From VBCG01 sp044226535 (GTDB lineage: Bacteria > Pseudomonadota > Gammaproteobacteria > Burkholderiales > Casimicrobiaceae), in assembly GCA_044226535.1 (NCBI GenBank), contig JBGAGT010000012.1, positions 62,001 to 126,000 on the forward strand: DNA of 64,000 bases, written 5' to 3'. A model generated the notes under the pieces. The model saw only the letters and a program-made list of their open reading frames with translations. It had not been told where the DNA came from and did not search any database. Positions 1 to 8,455 of this stretch are shown one piece after another (position 1 is the first letter of the stretch; the number at the start of each line of letters is the position of its first letter). A program made the translations under genes and the position numbers.

Positions 1-193
1 GTTTCTCCTCCCGCGGAACCGAGCCTATGGGTCTTCGGTAGCGTCGTCCAGTATACCTAGTATGTACCATCGTTCAAGAAGCGAGCGACTCGCGCGTCCG
101 CGTGGGACCCTGTGCCGCGATCGATCGCCACAGGACCTTCTCCCGGGCGCGCGGCGGCGCGCGAATGCTGCGGTTCGAAACTGGATTCGCGAC

Positions 194-853
194 ATGCTCG
201 ACGTCTACATCGTGGGCGCGCGTCCCGGCACGCGCGCGGCGCTGCTCGACGCGGCGCGTGCCGACGGGTGGTCGGGGCTCGCATTCGGCTCGGCCGCGCT
301 CGCCCTCGCGCACGCGACGCGCGAGCCACCGGGCTGCGTGCTGATCGAGGCCGAGGGCGACGCCTCCGCGGCGTTGCGCCTGCAGCGCAGGTTCTCGACC
401 CGCGCGCCCGGTGCGGCGGTGGTGCTCGTCGCCGACGCCGCGCCATTGCAGGCTGCCGTGCGCGCCATGCGCGAAGGCGCGGTCGACTTCCTGCTGCGTC
501 CCTTCGATCCGGGCGAGCTCCGCGAGGCGATCGGGCGGGCGATGCGGCGCCACCGGGCATGGAGCGCCGACGCTGCGCGCGCGCGCGCGGCGTCGCAGTG
601 CCTCGAGCGGCTCACCGCGCGCGAACGCGACGTGTTCCGCATGCTCGCACGGGGCGAGCACTGCCGCAGCATCGCCCTGCTGATCCACCGCTCCGAATCC
701 ACGGTGCGGGTGCACCGCTCGCGGCTGATGCGCAAGCTCGGGTTGCGGACGACGGTCGAGCTGCTCGAGTTCGCCACGCGGGTCCCCGGCGCGGCGGCCG
801 CCGCTGCCGCCGGTGGGACCGTGCATGCGTATAACCGCCCGGTTATATGGTGA
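194..853 (+). CDS. LuxR/FixJ-type DNA-binding regulator with degenerate receiver domain
   Basis: A 219-residue regulator with a receiver-like domain (about residues 1-115) and a C-terminal LuxR/GerE helix-turn-helix (about 136-200, with LTARERDVFRMLARG and the recognition stretch STVRVHRSRLMRKL). The receiver lacks the usual chemistry: the N-terminal acidic pair is absent (it starts LDVYIVGARPG), Glu-52 (VLIEAEGD) sits where the phosphoacceptor Asp belongs, and the conserved Lys is Arg (FLLRPF). Glu at the acceptor position can mimic a constitutively phosphorylated state, but that is inference. No histidine kinase lies nearby. It is followed by a second gene of the same kind, so a local duplication is likely. 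The chosen ATG begins at the first receiver strand; an in-frame ATG at 62 would add 44 Arg-rich residues. Target genes are unknown. Confidence 0.8.
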   Translation: MLDVYIVGARPGTRAALLDAARADGWSGLAFGSAALALAHATREPPGCVLIEAEGDASAALRLQRRFSTRAPGAAVVLVADAAPLQAAVRAMREGAVDFLLRPFDPGELREAIGRAMRRHRAWSADAARARAASQCLERLTARERDVFRMLARGEHCRSIALLIHRSESTVRVHRSRLMRKLGLRTTVELLEFATRVPGAAAAAAAGGTVHAYNRPVIW

Positions 854-1021
854 GTCGACCTCGTGCCCGATCGCGCGATTCCCGTGCGCCGCGCTTGTGG
901 CGAAGCGCGCGGCGGTCCTAGGATCGTTCCACGCTGAACGAATGCGTAGGCGACCCGAGGCGACGGGCGGGGCATTGAGCCCCGCCGCGACGGCGCCCGT
1001 GAAGCGCCGCGCTGCTCCGCG

Positions 1022-1798
1022 ATGACGCGAACCGGCACCGTCACCTTCGTCGAAGGCGAATCCCCCACCCCCGAAGGGCTGCTGCGCCTCGTCCTGTCGG
1101 CCGGCTACACGCTTGCGCGCTTCGACTCGGCGGCGGCGTACCTCGGCGCCGGGCAGCCTCCGCGCGGCGAGGACCGCGCCGGCCACGCCCGGTGCCTGCT
1201 GGTCGATGCCGGCGCGCCGCGGGCGGCGGGGATGGACGTCGCGCGCTTCGTCGAGTGCTTCGGTGCCGACGCGCCGGTGGTGTTCCTCGCCGCGCAGCCC
1301 GATGTGCGCGCGGCGGTGCGCGCGATGAAGGCCGGCGCCATGGACTATCTCGCGATACCGGTCCGCGACGTCGATCTCCTGGCCGCGGTCGCGGCGGCGA
1401 TCGCGCAGTCCGCGGCGGATCTCGCCTTGCGCCTGCGCCACGAAAGCGCCCGCGCGCGCGTCGCGCGCCTGACGGTGCGCGAGCGCCAGGTCTTCGAGCT
1501 GGTGCTGGCCGGACGGCTCAACAAGCAGATCGCCGACGCGCTGGGCAGCCAGGTTGCCACGGTGAAGGTCCATCGCTCGCGACTGATGCACAAGCTGGAG
1601 GTCCGCTCGCTGGTCGAGCTGCTCGCGCTGGGCCGTGAGCTGCAGCCGCCGCACCCCTTCGCCTGGGAGCGCCCGCCGGCGGCCCTGTCGCCCGAGCCGC
1701 CACGGCCGCGCCCCGCGAGGAGCGCGCCGGCACGCGCGGCGGAGTGGGGCGTCGCGCCGCCGGCGCTCGCGCCGGCGGCTGCGGTCAACCCGGGCTAG
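1022..1798 (+). CDS. LuxR/FixJ-type DNA-binding regulator, second tandem copy
   Basis: A 258-residue paralogue of the gene just upstream: receiver-like domain (about 1-125), LuxR helix-turn-helix (LTVRERQVFELVLAG, then ATVKVHRSRLMHKL) and a Pro/Ala-rich tail of about 45 residues. A possible phosphoacceptor Asp-62 (CLLVDAGAP) is kept, but the N-terminal acidic pocket reads FVEGESP and the conserved Lys is Ile (YLAIPV), so phosphorylation-dependent switching is doubtful. The HRSRLM(R/H)KL recognition helix shared with the first copy suggests overlapping DNA targets. Neither copy has a partner kinase in the window. The 168 bp between the two genes hold no recognisable promoter. In the family (FixJ, TodT, StyR types) such proteins activate transcription; the role here is unknown. 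Confidence 0.8.
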   Translation: MTRTGTVTFVEGESPTPEGLLRLVLSAGYTLARFDSAAAYLGAGQPPRGEDRAGHARCLLVDAGAPRAAGMDVARFVECFGADAPVVFLAAQPDVRAAVRAMKAGAMDYLAIPVRDVDLLAAVAAAIAQSAADLALRLRHESARARVARLTVRERQVFELVLAGRLNKQIADALGSQVATVKVHRSRLMHKLEVRSLVELLALGRELQPPHPFAWERPPAALSPEPPRPRPARSAPARAAEWGVAPPALAPAAAVNPG

Positions 1799-1911
1799 CG
1801 TGCGCCTTCGCGGCCCGATGCGGTCGTCCGGAACGGCCATCGGCCGCCGCGGGGCGGCGCTTCGGCTACGCTACGCATCCTGCCCAGCGCATCGCGCGCG
1901 CCTGCACACGC

Positions 1912-2877
1912 ATGGCCTCTCCCTCACGTGCCTCCTCCGCCTCGCGCGGGCTCGCCGAGCGCCTTCCCCGCCAGCTGCGGCTCAAGGAGCTGCGGGTGTT
2001 CGTGGCCGTGCTCGAGCACCGCAGCTTCCGCAAGGCGGCCGGCGCGCTGCACGTCACCCAGCCCGCCGTGACCAAGGCCATCGCGGGCCTCGAGTCGCTG
2101 CTCGGCGTCCGGTTGTTCGACCGCAGCGCGCAGGGCGTCGCGCCGACGGTGCACGGCGAAAGCTTCGCGGCCCATGCGACCGCGGTCTTCGATTCGTTGC
2201 GCAGCGCGGCGCGCGACCTCGACCGCGTGTCGCGCGGCAGGACCGGCGTGCTGCGCGTGGGCACCACGCCCATGCCTTCGATCAGCCTGCTGCCCGGTGC
2301 GCTGGGCGCGCTGATGCGCGCGCGGCCCGGCATTTCCATCAACATCGCAGAGGGGACCGAGCAGGAGCTCATCGACCGCCTTCGTCGCGGCGAGCTCGAT
2401 GCCGTGTTCGTGCGCTCGATGCGCATGCCCTCCGCCGAGGACCTGCGCCTGCAGCGGCTGTACTCGAGCGTGCTGTGCGTGTACGCAGGCCGCGAGCATC
2501 CGCTGGCTTCGCGGCCCGTCGTCACCTGGGCGGAGGTCTGCCGCCACCCTTTCGTCATGTCGTCGCCCGAGGCGCCGTTCAGCAGGGCGCTCGCGCGCGA
2601 GATGGAGGCGGCCGGCCTGCCGATGCCCGAGCACGTGGTCGTGTCGAGCTCGGTGAACCTGCAGTACGCCATGGTATTGCACGGTGGCCTCCTGTCCTTC
2701 GGCCTGCGGCCCCAGGAAACCGTGCCGGAAAGCCGCAACTTCCTGACGCGCCTGCCGGTCGCGCTGCCGGAGGTCGGTGCGTCGATCACCGCAGTGACGA
2801 TGCGCCGCCGCGCCGTGCCGCCGCTGGTGGAGCAGCTCATCGCGCTGATGCTCGAGCGCGGCGCCGCCGGCGCGTGA
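1912..2877 (+). CDS. LysR-family transcriptional regulator
   Basis: A 321-residue LysR-type regulator. The winged helix-turn-helix covers about residues 18-80 (LKELRVFVAVLEHRSFRKAA, then LHVTQPAVTKAIAGLESLLG and RLFDRS), followed by an effector-binding domain with the family pattern GVLRVGTTPM and the acid-rich GELDAVFVRS. The ATG at 1912 was chosen because it puts the DNA-binding domain at the usual distance from the N-terminus; the open frame extends upstream to 1744 with Arg/Ala-rich, non-conserved sequence. LysR proteins usually control a divergent neighbour, but here both neighbours run the same way, so no target is evident. The recognition helix resembles those of aromatic or sulfur-metabolism LysR proteins, but no effector can be assigned. 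Confidence 0.85.
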   Translation: MASPSRASSASRGLAERLPRQLRLKELRVFVAVLEHRSFRKAAGALHVTQPAVTKAIAGLESLLGVRLFDRSAQGVAPTVHGESFAAHATAVFDSLRSAARDLDRVSRGRTGVLRVGTTPMPSISLLPGALGALMRARPGISINIAEGTEQELIDRLRRGELDAVFVRSMRMPSAEDLRLQRLYSSVLCVYAGREHPLASRPVVTWAEVCRHPFVMSSPEAPFSRALAREMEAAGLPMPEHVVVSSSVNLQYAMVLHGGLLSFGLRPQETVPESRNFLTRLPVALPEVGASITAVTMRRRAVPPLVEQLIALMLERGAAGA

Positions 2878-3055
2878 GCGCGTCGCGCGCTCGGAGGGTA
2901 GCCGTCGGCTTGCCAATCCCGAGGGTCATCTCTAGACTTGCGCAGCCGTGCAACGGGCCCGTCGCGGGTCCATGCCGGCACGCCCGGTCGATCCGGCGGC
3001 CGATCGAGGGCCACGGTCCCCGCGACACGCACCGTTTCCAGGACTCGCCTTCGAC

Positions 3056-4168
3056 ATGAAAATTTCACGTGTTACCCCTGTTCCGGTCTTCGCAGCTGCC
3101 TGTGCCGTGCTGGCGGCGCTCGCGAGCATGGACGCCGCCGCCCAGGCGCCGGCCCGCACCCTCGCCGACTGCCGCAAGATCGTCGCCAGCGACGAGCGCC
3201 TCGCGTGCTACGACGCCGTGAGCGCGCCGGCGCCGGGCAATGCTCCGACGCCGGGCGTGGTCTCGAAGGCCGTGCCGCCCGAGACGCCGGGCACCACCGT
3301 CGAGACGCCGCCGCACGCCGGGACGGTCTCCGCCGTGGCCAAGGAAGCGACGCACACCGGCGACGCCCGCCACTCGATGATCGACCAGGCTTGGGACTTC
3401 GATCCCTCGTCGCCGGCCTTCGACGTGCTGTTCTACCGGCCCAACTACTTCCTCGTCGGCCGCTACAGCGACAACGTCAACGAGGCCGTGTTCGACCCGA
3501 TCCGCCCGGCATTCCCGCAGGACGCCAAGATCGACTCGACCGAGGCGAAGTTCCAGATCAGCTTCAAGTCGCGGCTGTGGGCGACGGAGGACCGCCGCGT
3601 CGGCCTGTGGGTGGCGTACACGCAGCAGAGCAACTGGCAGGTCTACAACGACGAGCTGTCGCGGCCGTTCCGCGACACCAACTACGAGCCCGAGGTGTTC
3701 GTCAGCTGGCGCCCGGGCGTCGACCTGCCGGGCGGGTTCAAGTGGACGCTCCTGAACGGCGGCTTCAACCACCAGTCGAACGGCCGCACCGACCTCTTGT
3801 CGCGCAGCTGGAACCGGCTGTGGGTGGAAGGCGGGGTCGAGAACGGCAACTTCGCGATGTTCGGGCGCGCGTGGTACCGCCTCAAGGAAGACGAGGCCGA
3901 CGACGACAACCCGAACATCACCGACTACCTCGGGCACGCCGAGCTGAGCGCGCTCTACCGCTGGCGCGACAACACCTTCACCGGGAAGCTGCGCGGCAAC
4001 GTCAGCACCGGCAAGGGTGCCGTCGAGGTCGCGTGGCACTCTCCGCCCATCCTCGGCAAGTTCCGCGGCTACGTGCAGCTCTTCTCGGGCTACGGCGAGA
4101 CGCTGCTCGACTACAACTGGCGGCAGACCACCATCGGCGCGGGCGTGAGCCTGAGCGACGGGCTCTGA
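3056..4168 (+). CDS. pldA: Outer-membrane phospholipase A1 (OMPLA)
   Basis: A 370-residue exported protein with a signal peptide (about residues 1-27, ending DAAAQA), a linker carrying the CRKIVASDERLACYDAV motif found at the front of several beta/gammaproteobacterial PldA proteins, and a C-terminal 12-strand barrel domain. Catalytic residues are recognisable in FNHQSNGR (His and Ser of the OMPLA His-x-Ser pair), with the catalytic Asn in SRSWNRLW. The enzyme hydrolyses acyl chains from phospholipids that have flipped into the outer leaflet of the outer membrane and works as a Ca-dependent dimer. The ATG at 3056 starts directly at the signal peptide. The gene stands alone; the LysR gene 178 bp upstream is not obviously linked. 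Confidence 0.9.
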   Translation: MKISRVTPVPVFAAACAVLAALASMDAAAQAPARTLADCRKIVASDERLACYDAVSAPAPGNAPTPGVVSKAVPPETPGTTVETPPHAGTVSAVAKEATHTGDARHSMIDQAWDFDPSSPAFDVLFYRPNYFLVGRYSDNVNEAVFDPIRPAFPQDAKIDSTEAKFQISFKSRLWATEDRRVGLWVAYTQQSNWQVYNDELSRPFRDTNYEPEVFVSWRPGVDLPGGFKWTLLNGGFNHQSNGRTDLLSRSWNRLWVEGGVENGNFAMFGRAWYRLKEDEADDDNPNITDYLGHAELSALYRWRDNTFTGKLRGNVSTGKGAVEVAWHSPPILGKFRGYVQLFSGYGETLLDYNWRQTTIGAGVSLSDGL

Positions 4169-4342
4169 TTCGCGCGGCGCGCGGGCTCGCCGCGGCGCTC
4201 ACCGCCGCGGCGAGGTGTAGCATACGGTTTTCCAGTTACGGATTTCCAAATTCCGCGCGGGCCCCGCGGCCCGCGCGCCACCCGCCTGCCGTTCGCAGGC
4301 GCCATCCTTCACTTCCCATCTTCGACTTTCGCGAGGCATAGC

Positions 4343-5203
4343 ATGCTGAACAAAGCCGTCATCGCCGTCGCGGCCATCGTCGCATTGGCCGCAGGCGCCG
4401 CGCAGGCGCAATCCACCGGCGCGCTTGCGCGCATCAAGTCCGCAGGCGCCATCAACATCGCGTATTCGCCCGATTCGCTGCCGTTCTCGGTGAATGGCCC
4501 CGACGGCGCGCCGGCGGGCTATTCGATCGAGCTCTGCAAGCGCATCGTCGCGCAGATCGGCCGCGCGGTCGGCCAACCCAACCTCAAGGTCAACTGGCTG
4601 CCGGGCTCGGTGACCGAGCGCCTGGCGATGGTCGCCTCGGGCAAGGCCGACCTCGAGTGCGGCAACACCACGCAGACGCTGTCGCGGATGGCCAACGTCG
4701 ATTTCTCGAGCCTGATCTTCATCGACGGCGGCGGTTTCATGGTGATCGCCGGATCGCCGGTGCAAAGCTTCGCCGACCTGTCGGGCCGCAAGGTCGCTGT
4801 CCTGAAGGGCACGACCACCGAGCGCGAGCTCAACGCGGCGCTGAAGGAACGCCTGGTCAACGCGACCGTGGTGCAGATCGCCGACGCCAACGCGGGCGTG
4901 GCGATGCTCGAGGCGGGACAGGTCGACGCCTACGCCGGCGACAAGGTGAAGCTGGTGGGCCTGGGCGTGCAGGCCAAGGACCCGACCAAGCTCGCGCTGC
5001 TGGCCGAGGAGCTGTCGTTCGAGCCCTATGCGCTGGCGGTGCCGCGCAACGATTCGGCGATGCGCCTCGAGGTGAACCGCGCGCTGACGCAGGTGTACAC
5101 CAGCGACGAGATCGACCGCATCTTCAACCAGTGGCTGGGCAAGCTCGGCCGGCCGACGCCGCTGCTCGCGGCGATGTTCAAGCTCAACGTGATCCCCGAA
5201 TGA
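4343..5203 (+). CDS. Periplasmic amino-acid-type ABC transporter binding protein (family 3)
   Basis: A 286-residue solute-binding protein with a typical signal peptide (residues 1-22, cut after AAGAAQA) and the two-lobed family 3 fold: IKSAGAINIAYSPDSLPFSV at the N-terminus, PAGYSIELCKRI, the GKADLECGNTT strand that contacts the ligand amino group, and DLSGRKVAVLKGTTTE for the second lobe. Family members deliver glutamate, aspartate, glutamine, arginine or related compounds to an inner-membrane ABC permease. No permease or ATPase gene is adjacent, so it is an orphan: it either shares a permease encoded elsewhere or acts in sensing. The ligand cannot be told from sequence alone. A palindromic repeat begins immediately after the stop codon. 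Confidence 0.85.
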   Translation: MLNKAVIAVAAIVALAAGAAQAQSTGALARIKSAGAINIAYSPDSLPFSVNGPDGAPAGYSIELCKRIVAQIGRAVGQPNLKVNWLPGSVTERLAMVASGKADLECGNTTQTLSRMANVDFSSLIFIDGGGFMVIAGSPVQSFADLSGRKVAVLKGTTTERELNAALKERLVNATVVQIADANAGVAMLEAGQVDAYAGDKVKLVGLGVQAKDPTKLALLAEELSFEPYALAVPRNDSAMRLEVNRALTQVYTSDEIDRIFNQWLGKLGRPTPLLAAMFKLNVIPE

Positions 5204-5205
5204 CC

Positions 5206-5230
5206 GGATCCCCGCTTGCGCGGGGATGAC
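5206..5230. repeat. Dispersed palindromic repeat, family A
   Basis: A hairpin with arms GGATCCCCGC and GCGGGGATGAC, directly after the binding-protein stop codon. It belongs to the same dispersed family as the copies near 6.6, 13.2, 13.6, 20.6, 21.8 and 30.0 kb. It may act as a transcript-end hairpin, but no U-tract follows. Confidence 0.8.
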
Positions 5231-5329
5231 ATCGCGGTGCGCGCCGCACGACGCGGCCCGGTCCGCACGACGCGGCGCGAGCCGCATGACGCGGCGCGAG
5301 CCTCGGCATCCACGAACCAGGAGTTCCTC

Positions 5330-5770
5330 ATGACGCATACCCTTTCCCTGCGGCGCATCGGCGCCCTCGTCGCGGCCTGCGCGACGCTCGCGCTCGCCGC
5401 GTGCAACACCCCGCCCGCCTTCCAGGTCAGCGAGCCCTCGAGCGGGCGCGTCGGCCACGTCGAGTCGATCGTGCAGGACCAGGTGCAGAACGTGAACAGC
5501 ACGGCCGGCACCATCGGCGGCGCGCTGGTCGGCGGCGGGCTGGGCAGCCTCATCGGTGGTGGCACCGGCCAGGTCGTCGCCGCGGTGGTCGGCGCGACCG
5601 GCGGCGCGGTCGCGGGCAACCGGATGGCGCAGAACAGCCAGACCACCGTGTGGCGCATCGGCGTGCGCTACGACGACGGCTCGCTCGCGACCATCTCGCA
5701 GACCTCGCCCCCGGCGTTGCGCATCGGCGACCGCGTGCGCGTGACGTCGAACGGGATCCAGCTTCTGTAG
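5330..5770 (+). CDS. Glycine-zipper 2TM-domain lipoprotein
   Basis: A 146-residue predicted outer-membrane lipoprotein: signal peptide with lipobox LALAAC (Cys at about 24), then a Gly-rich zipper (GGALVGGGLGSLIGGG and VVGATGGAVAGNRM) of the Rick_17kDa / SlyB / PcpD type, and a C-terminal beta region ending RIGDRVRVTSNGIQLL. Family members are small outer-membrane-anchored envelope proteins of loosely defined function in envelope integrity. The start is the ATG after AGGAGTTCCTC, which provides a good ribosome-binding site. A second protein of the same family with the same C-terminal pattern (RPGDRVRVLSDGY) is encoded at 19219-19776. Confidence 0.85.
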   Translation: MTHTLSLRRIGALVAACATLALAACNTPPAFQVSEPSSGRVGHVESIVQDQVQNVNSTAGTIGGALVGGGLGSLIGGGTGQVVAAVVGATGGAVAGNRMAQNSQTTVWRIGVRYDDGSLATISQTSPPALRIGDRVRVTSNGIQLL

Positions 5771-5784
5771 CAGGGCGGCAGCGC

Positions 5785-6582
5785 ATGCGCTTGCTTCGCG
5801 CGATGACGCGCGGCCCGCTCGCCCGGGTCGCCATGGCGGTGCCGGCGCTGATGATGGCGCTGGCGGCGCCGGCCATCCTTGCGCAAGTCGCGACGCCGGC
5901 GGACGACGCGGGCTGGTGGAAGCTCCTCGAGTCGAATCGCTGGTCGATCGCCGACGCGCGCGACGCCTCGGGCAAGCGCATCGACGCCCTGTTCGCGCCC
6001 GACGTGCGCCCGCATTCGCTGCGCTTCGCCGGCGGCCGCGTCGCGATCAGCGGCGGCTGCAACCTCGGCACGGGCGCCGCGATGGTCGGCGGTGGCGAGC
6101 TCACCATCTCTCGCCCGGCCACGACCATGATGGCCTGCGCGCCTGCCGCGATGCGCGCCGACGCCGCGCTCGCCGAGGCGCTCGCAGCGCCGATGAAGCT
6201 CGCCCTCGCCGACGGCACGACGCGCATGACGCTCGCCTCGGCGGCGGGCACGCTCGTGCTGGCCGGCGTCGCGACGCCCGAGTCGCGCTATGGTGCGCCG
6301 ACGCGCGTGTTCCTCGAGGTGGCGCCCGCGCGCGTCGTCTGCCACAACCCCATCGACCTCGACACCACCTGCATCGAGGTTCGCGAGATCCATTTCGACG
6401 ACAAGGGCCTGCCGAGCGGAAGCCCGGGACCCTGGCGCGCCTTCTACCCGCGCATCGAGGGCTACACGCACGTCGAGGGGATGCACGAGGTGCTGCGGGT
6501 CAACCGCTTCTCGCGCGCCTCGGAGCGCCGCGATCCGCTGTACGTGCTCGACCTGGTGGTGTCGACGGGCAGGGCCCGCTAG
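5785..6582 (+). CDS. META-domain / DUF4377 exported protein (HslJ-like)
   Basis: A 265-residue protein with an N-terminal export signal (about residues 1-34, ending PAILAQ), a META domain (about 40-155) and a DUF4377-like region (about 165-258, VFLEVAPARVVCHN to VLDLVVSTG). META hallmarks are the W..L.SNRW start, LRFAGGRVAISGGCNLGTG and the TMMACAPAAM motif. META domains occur in HslJ, linked to heat-shock and novobiocin resistance, and in secreted envelope proteins; DUF4377 proteins commonly pair with it. It lies 14 bp downstream of the glycine-zipper lipoprotein gene, so the two probably share a transcript. Its biochemical activity is not known. Confidence 0.8.
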   Translation: MRLLRAMTRGPLARVAMAVPALMMALAAPAILAQVATPADDAGWWKLLESNRWSIADARDASGKRIDALFAPDVRPHSLRFAGGRVAISGGCNLGTGAAMVGGGELTISRPATTMMACAPAAMRADAALAEALAAPMKLALADGTTRMTLASAAGTLVLAGVATPESRYGAPTRVFLEVAPARVVCHNPIDLDTTCIEVREIHFDDKGLPSGSPGPWRAFYPRIEGYTHVEGMHEVLRVNRFSRASERRDPLYVLDLVVSTGRAR

Positions 6583-6591
6583 GCCGCAACG

Positions 6592-6618
6592 CCGTCGTTC
6601 CCGCGCAGGCGGGAATCC
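6592..6618. repeat. Dispersed palindromic repeat, family A
   Basis: A variant copy with arms GTTCCCGC and GCGGGAATCC between two convergent genes (stop codons at 6582 and 6626). Its position suits a bidirectional transcript-end hairpin, but no U-tract is visible on either strand. Confidence 0.7.
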
Positions 6619-6625
6619 GGGCCCG

Positions 6626-7693
6626 TCAGCCCGGCGCGGGGGGAGGCGGGACCGGCAGTCCGACGCGGATTCGCGCCGGATAATCCGCGTCGGGAGGCGA
6701 GGCGTTGGAGGCGTCGTTCACGTGCGAGCGTACGCGCAGCACGGAGAGCGACATCGACGTGTCGATCATCTCCTGGTCGTAGAAGTAGCGGTCGATCCAG
6801 CCGTTCAGCAGGTGGCGGATGTCGAACTCGTGCAGCCGCTGCGCGAGCTCGTCCGCCGTGCCCCCGGCCACGTTGGCGTAGCGCACGATGTTCACGGTGC
6901 AGCTGTTCGACAGCAAGTGGTAGAACTCGGGCCGCGCCGCGAGCTCGTTGATGCGCCGCACGTACACCCGGAACAGGCGCTGCGCCGCCGCGGGCGAGAC
7001 GCGCATGTGGTACATGAACACTTCCTCGTTGCGCTGCGCGGTGCGCACGCGGATGATGTCGCGCTCCTCGCCGACCACGTAGACCAGCTCGAACTGCTTG
7101 AAGAGCGAGGCCAGCGGGTCGAAGCCCTCGCCGACCTCGGGCCGCGTCTCGATCGACACGTTGAGCGGCGGGGCGTTGTCGAACACGAACGACAGCATGG
7201 TGTGCCCGATCGGGCCCATCGCCCAGAACGACAGCTGGAAGTCGACCCCGGTGATGTGCGAGACGTCGACCTCGCGCACCGTCCAGCGCTCGTCGAAGTC
7301 GTTGCGCGAGCGGTAGCTGAAGTCGCGCACGTTCTCGATGCGCACATGGTCGCCGTCGACCACCGCGCGCGCGACGCGCGCGACCTCGGGCCGCCACTCG
7401 CGGTCCTGGCGCGGCTCGATCGAGCTCCACCACGCGAAGAGCACGAAATAGGCGACGGCGAACACCGCCAGCGAGCGCAGCCGCGGCGACCTCCACAGCG
7501 ACCATGCGCCGAGCGCCACGAAGGCGACGGCCAGGGCGACGTTGATGCCGAAGGCCTGCGGCACCCGATAGTAGAGCGCGAGCGTGCCCCAGCCGACCAG
7601 CACCAGCCGGACCACCCACCATGCGAACACCAGCGGCCAGCGGATGGGCGAAGGCAGGCGACCGCGGCGGCGTGCAGGGGCGGTGGCGTTCAT
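6626..7693 (-). CDS. DUF4105 membrane protein
   Basis: A 355-residue protein with N-terminal hydrophobic segments (about residues 19-92: WPLVFAWWVVRLVLVGWG, then VALAVAFVALGAWSLW and LAVFAVAYFVLFAWWSSI) and a large soluble DUF4105 domain (about 95-340). Visible DUF4105 features are the RSRNDFDERWTVREVDVSHI segment, GPIGHTMLSFVFD, and the Cys-containing FYHLLSNSCTVNIVRYAN, where the Asn-Ser-Cys motif resembles a papain-like NlpC/LapB-type nucleophile. The biochemical activity of the family is undefined. The start ATG overlaps the stop of the upstream ceramidase-like gene by 4 bp, so the two are translationally coupled. Confidence 0.8.
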   Translation of the reverse strand: MNATAPARRRGRLPSPIRWPLVFAWWVVRLVLVGWGTLALYYRVPQAFGINVALAVAFVALGAWSLWRSPRLRSLAVFAVAYFVLFAWWSSIEPRQDREWRPEVARVARAVVDGDHVRIENVRDFSYRSRNDFDERWTVREVDVSHITGVDFQLSFWAMGPIGHTMLSFVFDNAPPLNVSIETRPEVGEGFDPLASLFKQFELVYVVGEERDIIRVRTAQRNEEVFMYHMRVSPAAAQRLFRVYVRRINELAARPEFYHLLSNSCTVNIVRYANVAGGTADELAQRLHEFDIRHLLNGWIDRYFYDQEMIDTSMSLSVLRVRSHVNDASNASPPDADYPARIRVGLPVPPPPAPG

Positions 7694-8454
7694 CGAGGCG
7701 CGAGGACCTTGCGCGAGTCGCCGGCCGGCGCGAGGCCGCGGGCGATGGCGAGGCCCGCCGCGGCCGCCGCCAGGTGCTTCAGCGCATGGCCCGCGACGAT
7801 GCCGCCGGTCCATGTCCAGACGAGCGCGTCGGCGGCCTCGAAGGCCTTCGAGGCGGCGTACCAGGCGATGAGGCGCCACCAGTCGAAGGGATCGTCGCCG
7901 CGCGGCACGAGCAGCAGCAGGGCCACCACGCCCAGCATGCCGCCGAACTGCACGACGGCATAGGGCGACAGGTCGCCGCTGACCCGCCACGCGACGACGG
8001 TCAGCGGGCCCGTGACCACCATCACCAGCAGCACGGCGAGCCCGGCGCGCTCGCTCACCCGCCCGGCGAGCATCGCGCCGAACACCCCGGCGAACACGAT
8101 GGTCATGGGCAGGCGGTCCCAGAACAGCGTGTCGTCCGAGGGCGCCCAGTGGTAGTAGCCCGAGCCGAAGCCCGTGAGGACGAAGCCGGCGAACAGCACC
8201 GCGAGCGACACGCGCTGCGCGGGATTGAGTGCGAGCGCCGTCCGCGCCAGGCGCCACAGGCCGACGAGGCCGACCGCCACGAACGCGAGGTTCGACAGCA
8301 CGTCCGCGGCATTGGGAATGCCGGCGAACGGGCGCGCATCGGCGAAATGGTGGTAGCCCTGCGGCTGGGTGATCGCGGGCAGCGCGATCCAGGCGAGCAC
8401 CGCGAACGCCAATGCGGCCACGACGTGCCGCTCGCGCCGCGTCAGCGGTACCAC
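7690..8454 (-). CDS. Multi-pass membrane protein, alkaline-ceramidase-like
   Basis: A 254-residue polytopic membrane protein with about seven hydrophobic segments. Resemblance to the alkaline ceramidase / CREST superfamily is seen in NAADVLSNLAFVAVGLVGLW near the N-terminus, GFGSGYYHWAPSDDTLFWDRLPMT (the S/G-x-x-YH...D-x-x-DR-x-P pattern with metal-binding His/Asp) and the C-terminal GGIVAGHALKHLAAAAAG, where a late His lies in H-x-x-KH. The family hydrolyses amide bonds in lipids in eukaryotes and acts in other membrane-lipid roles in bacteria, so the substrate is unknown. It is coupled to the DUF4105 gene through an ATGA overlap. Confidence 0.7.
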   Translation of the reverse strand: MVPLTRRERHVVAALAFAVLAWIALPAITQPQGYHHFADARPFAGIPNAADVLSNLAFVAVGLVGLWRLARTALALNPAQRVSLAVLFAGFVLTGFGSGYYHWAPSDDTLFWDRLPMTIVFAGVFGAMLAGRVSERAGLAVLLVMVVTGPLTVVAWRVSGDLSPYAVVQFGGMLGVVALLLLVPRGDDPFDWWRLIAWYAASKAFEAADALVWTWTGGIVAGHALKHLAAAAAGLAIARGLAPAGDSRKVLAPR

Positions 8455-8455
8455 G

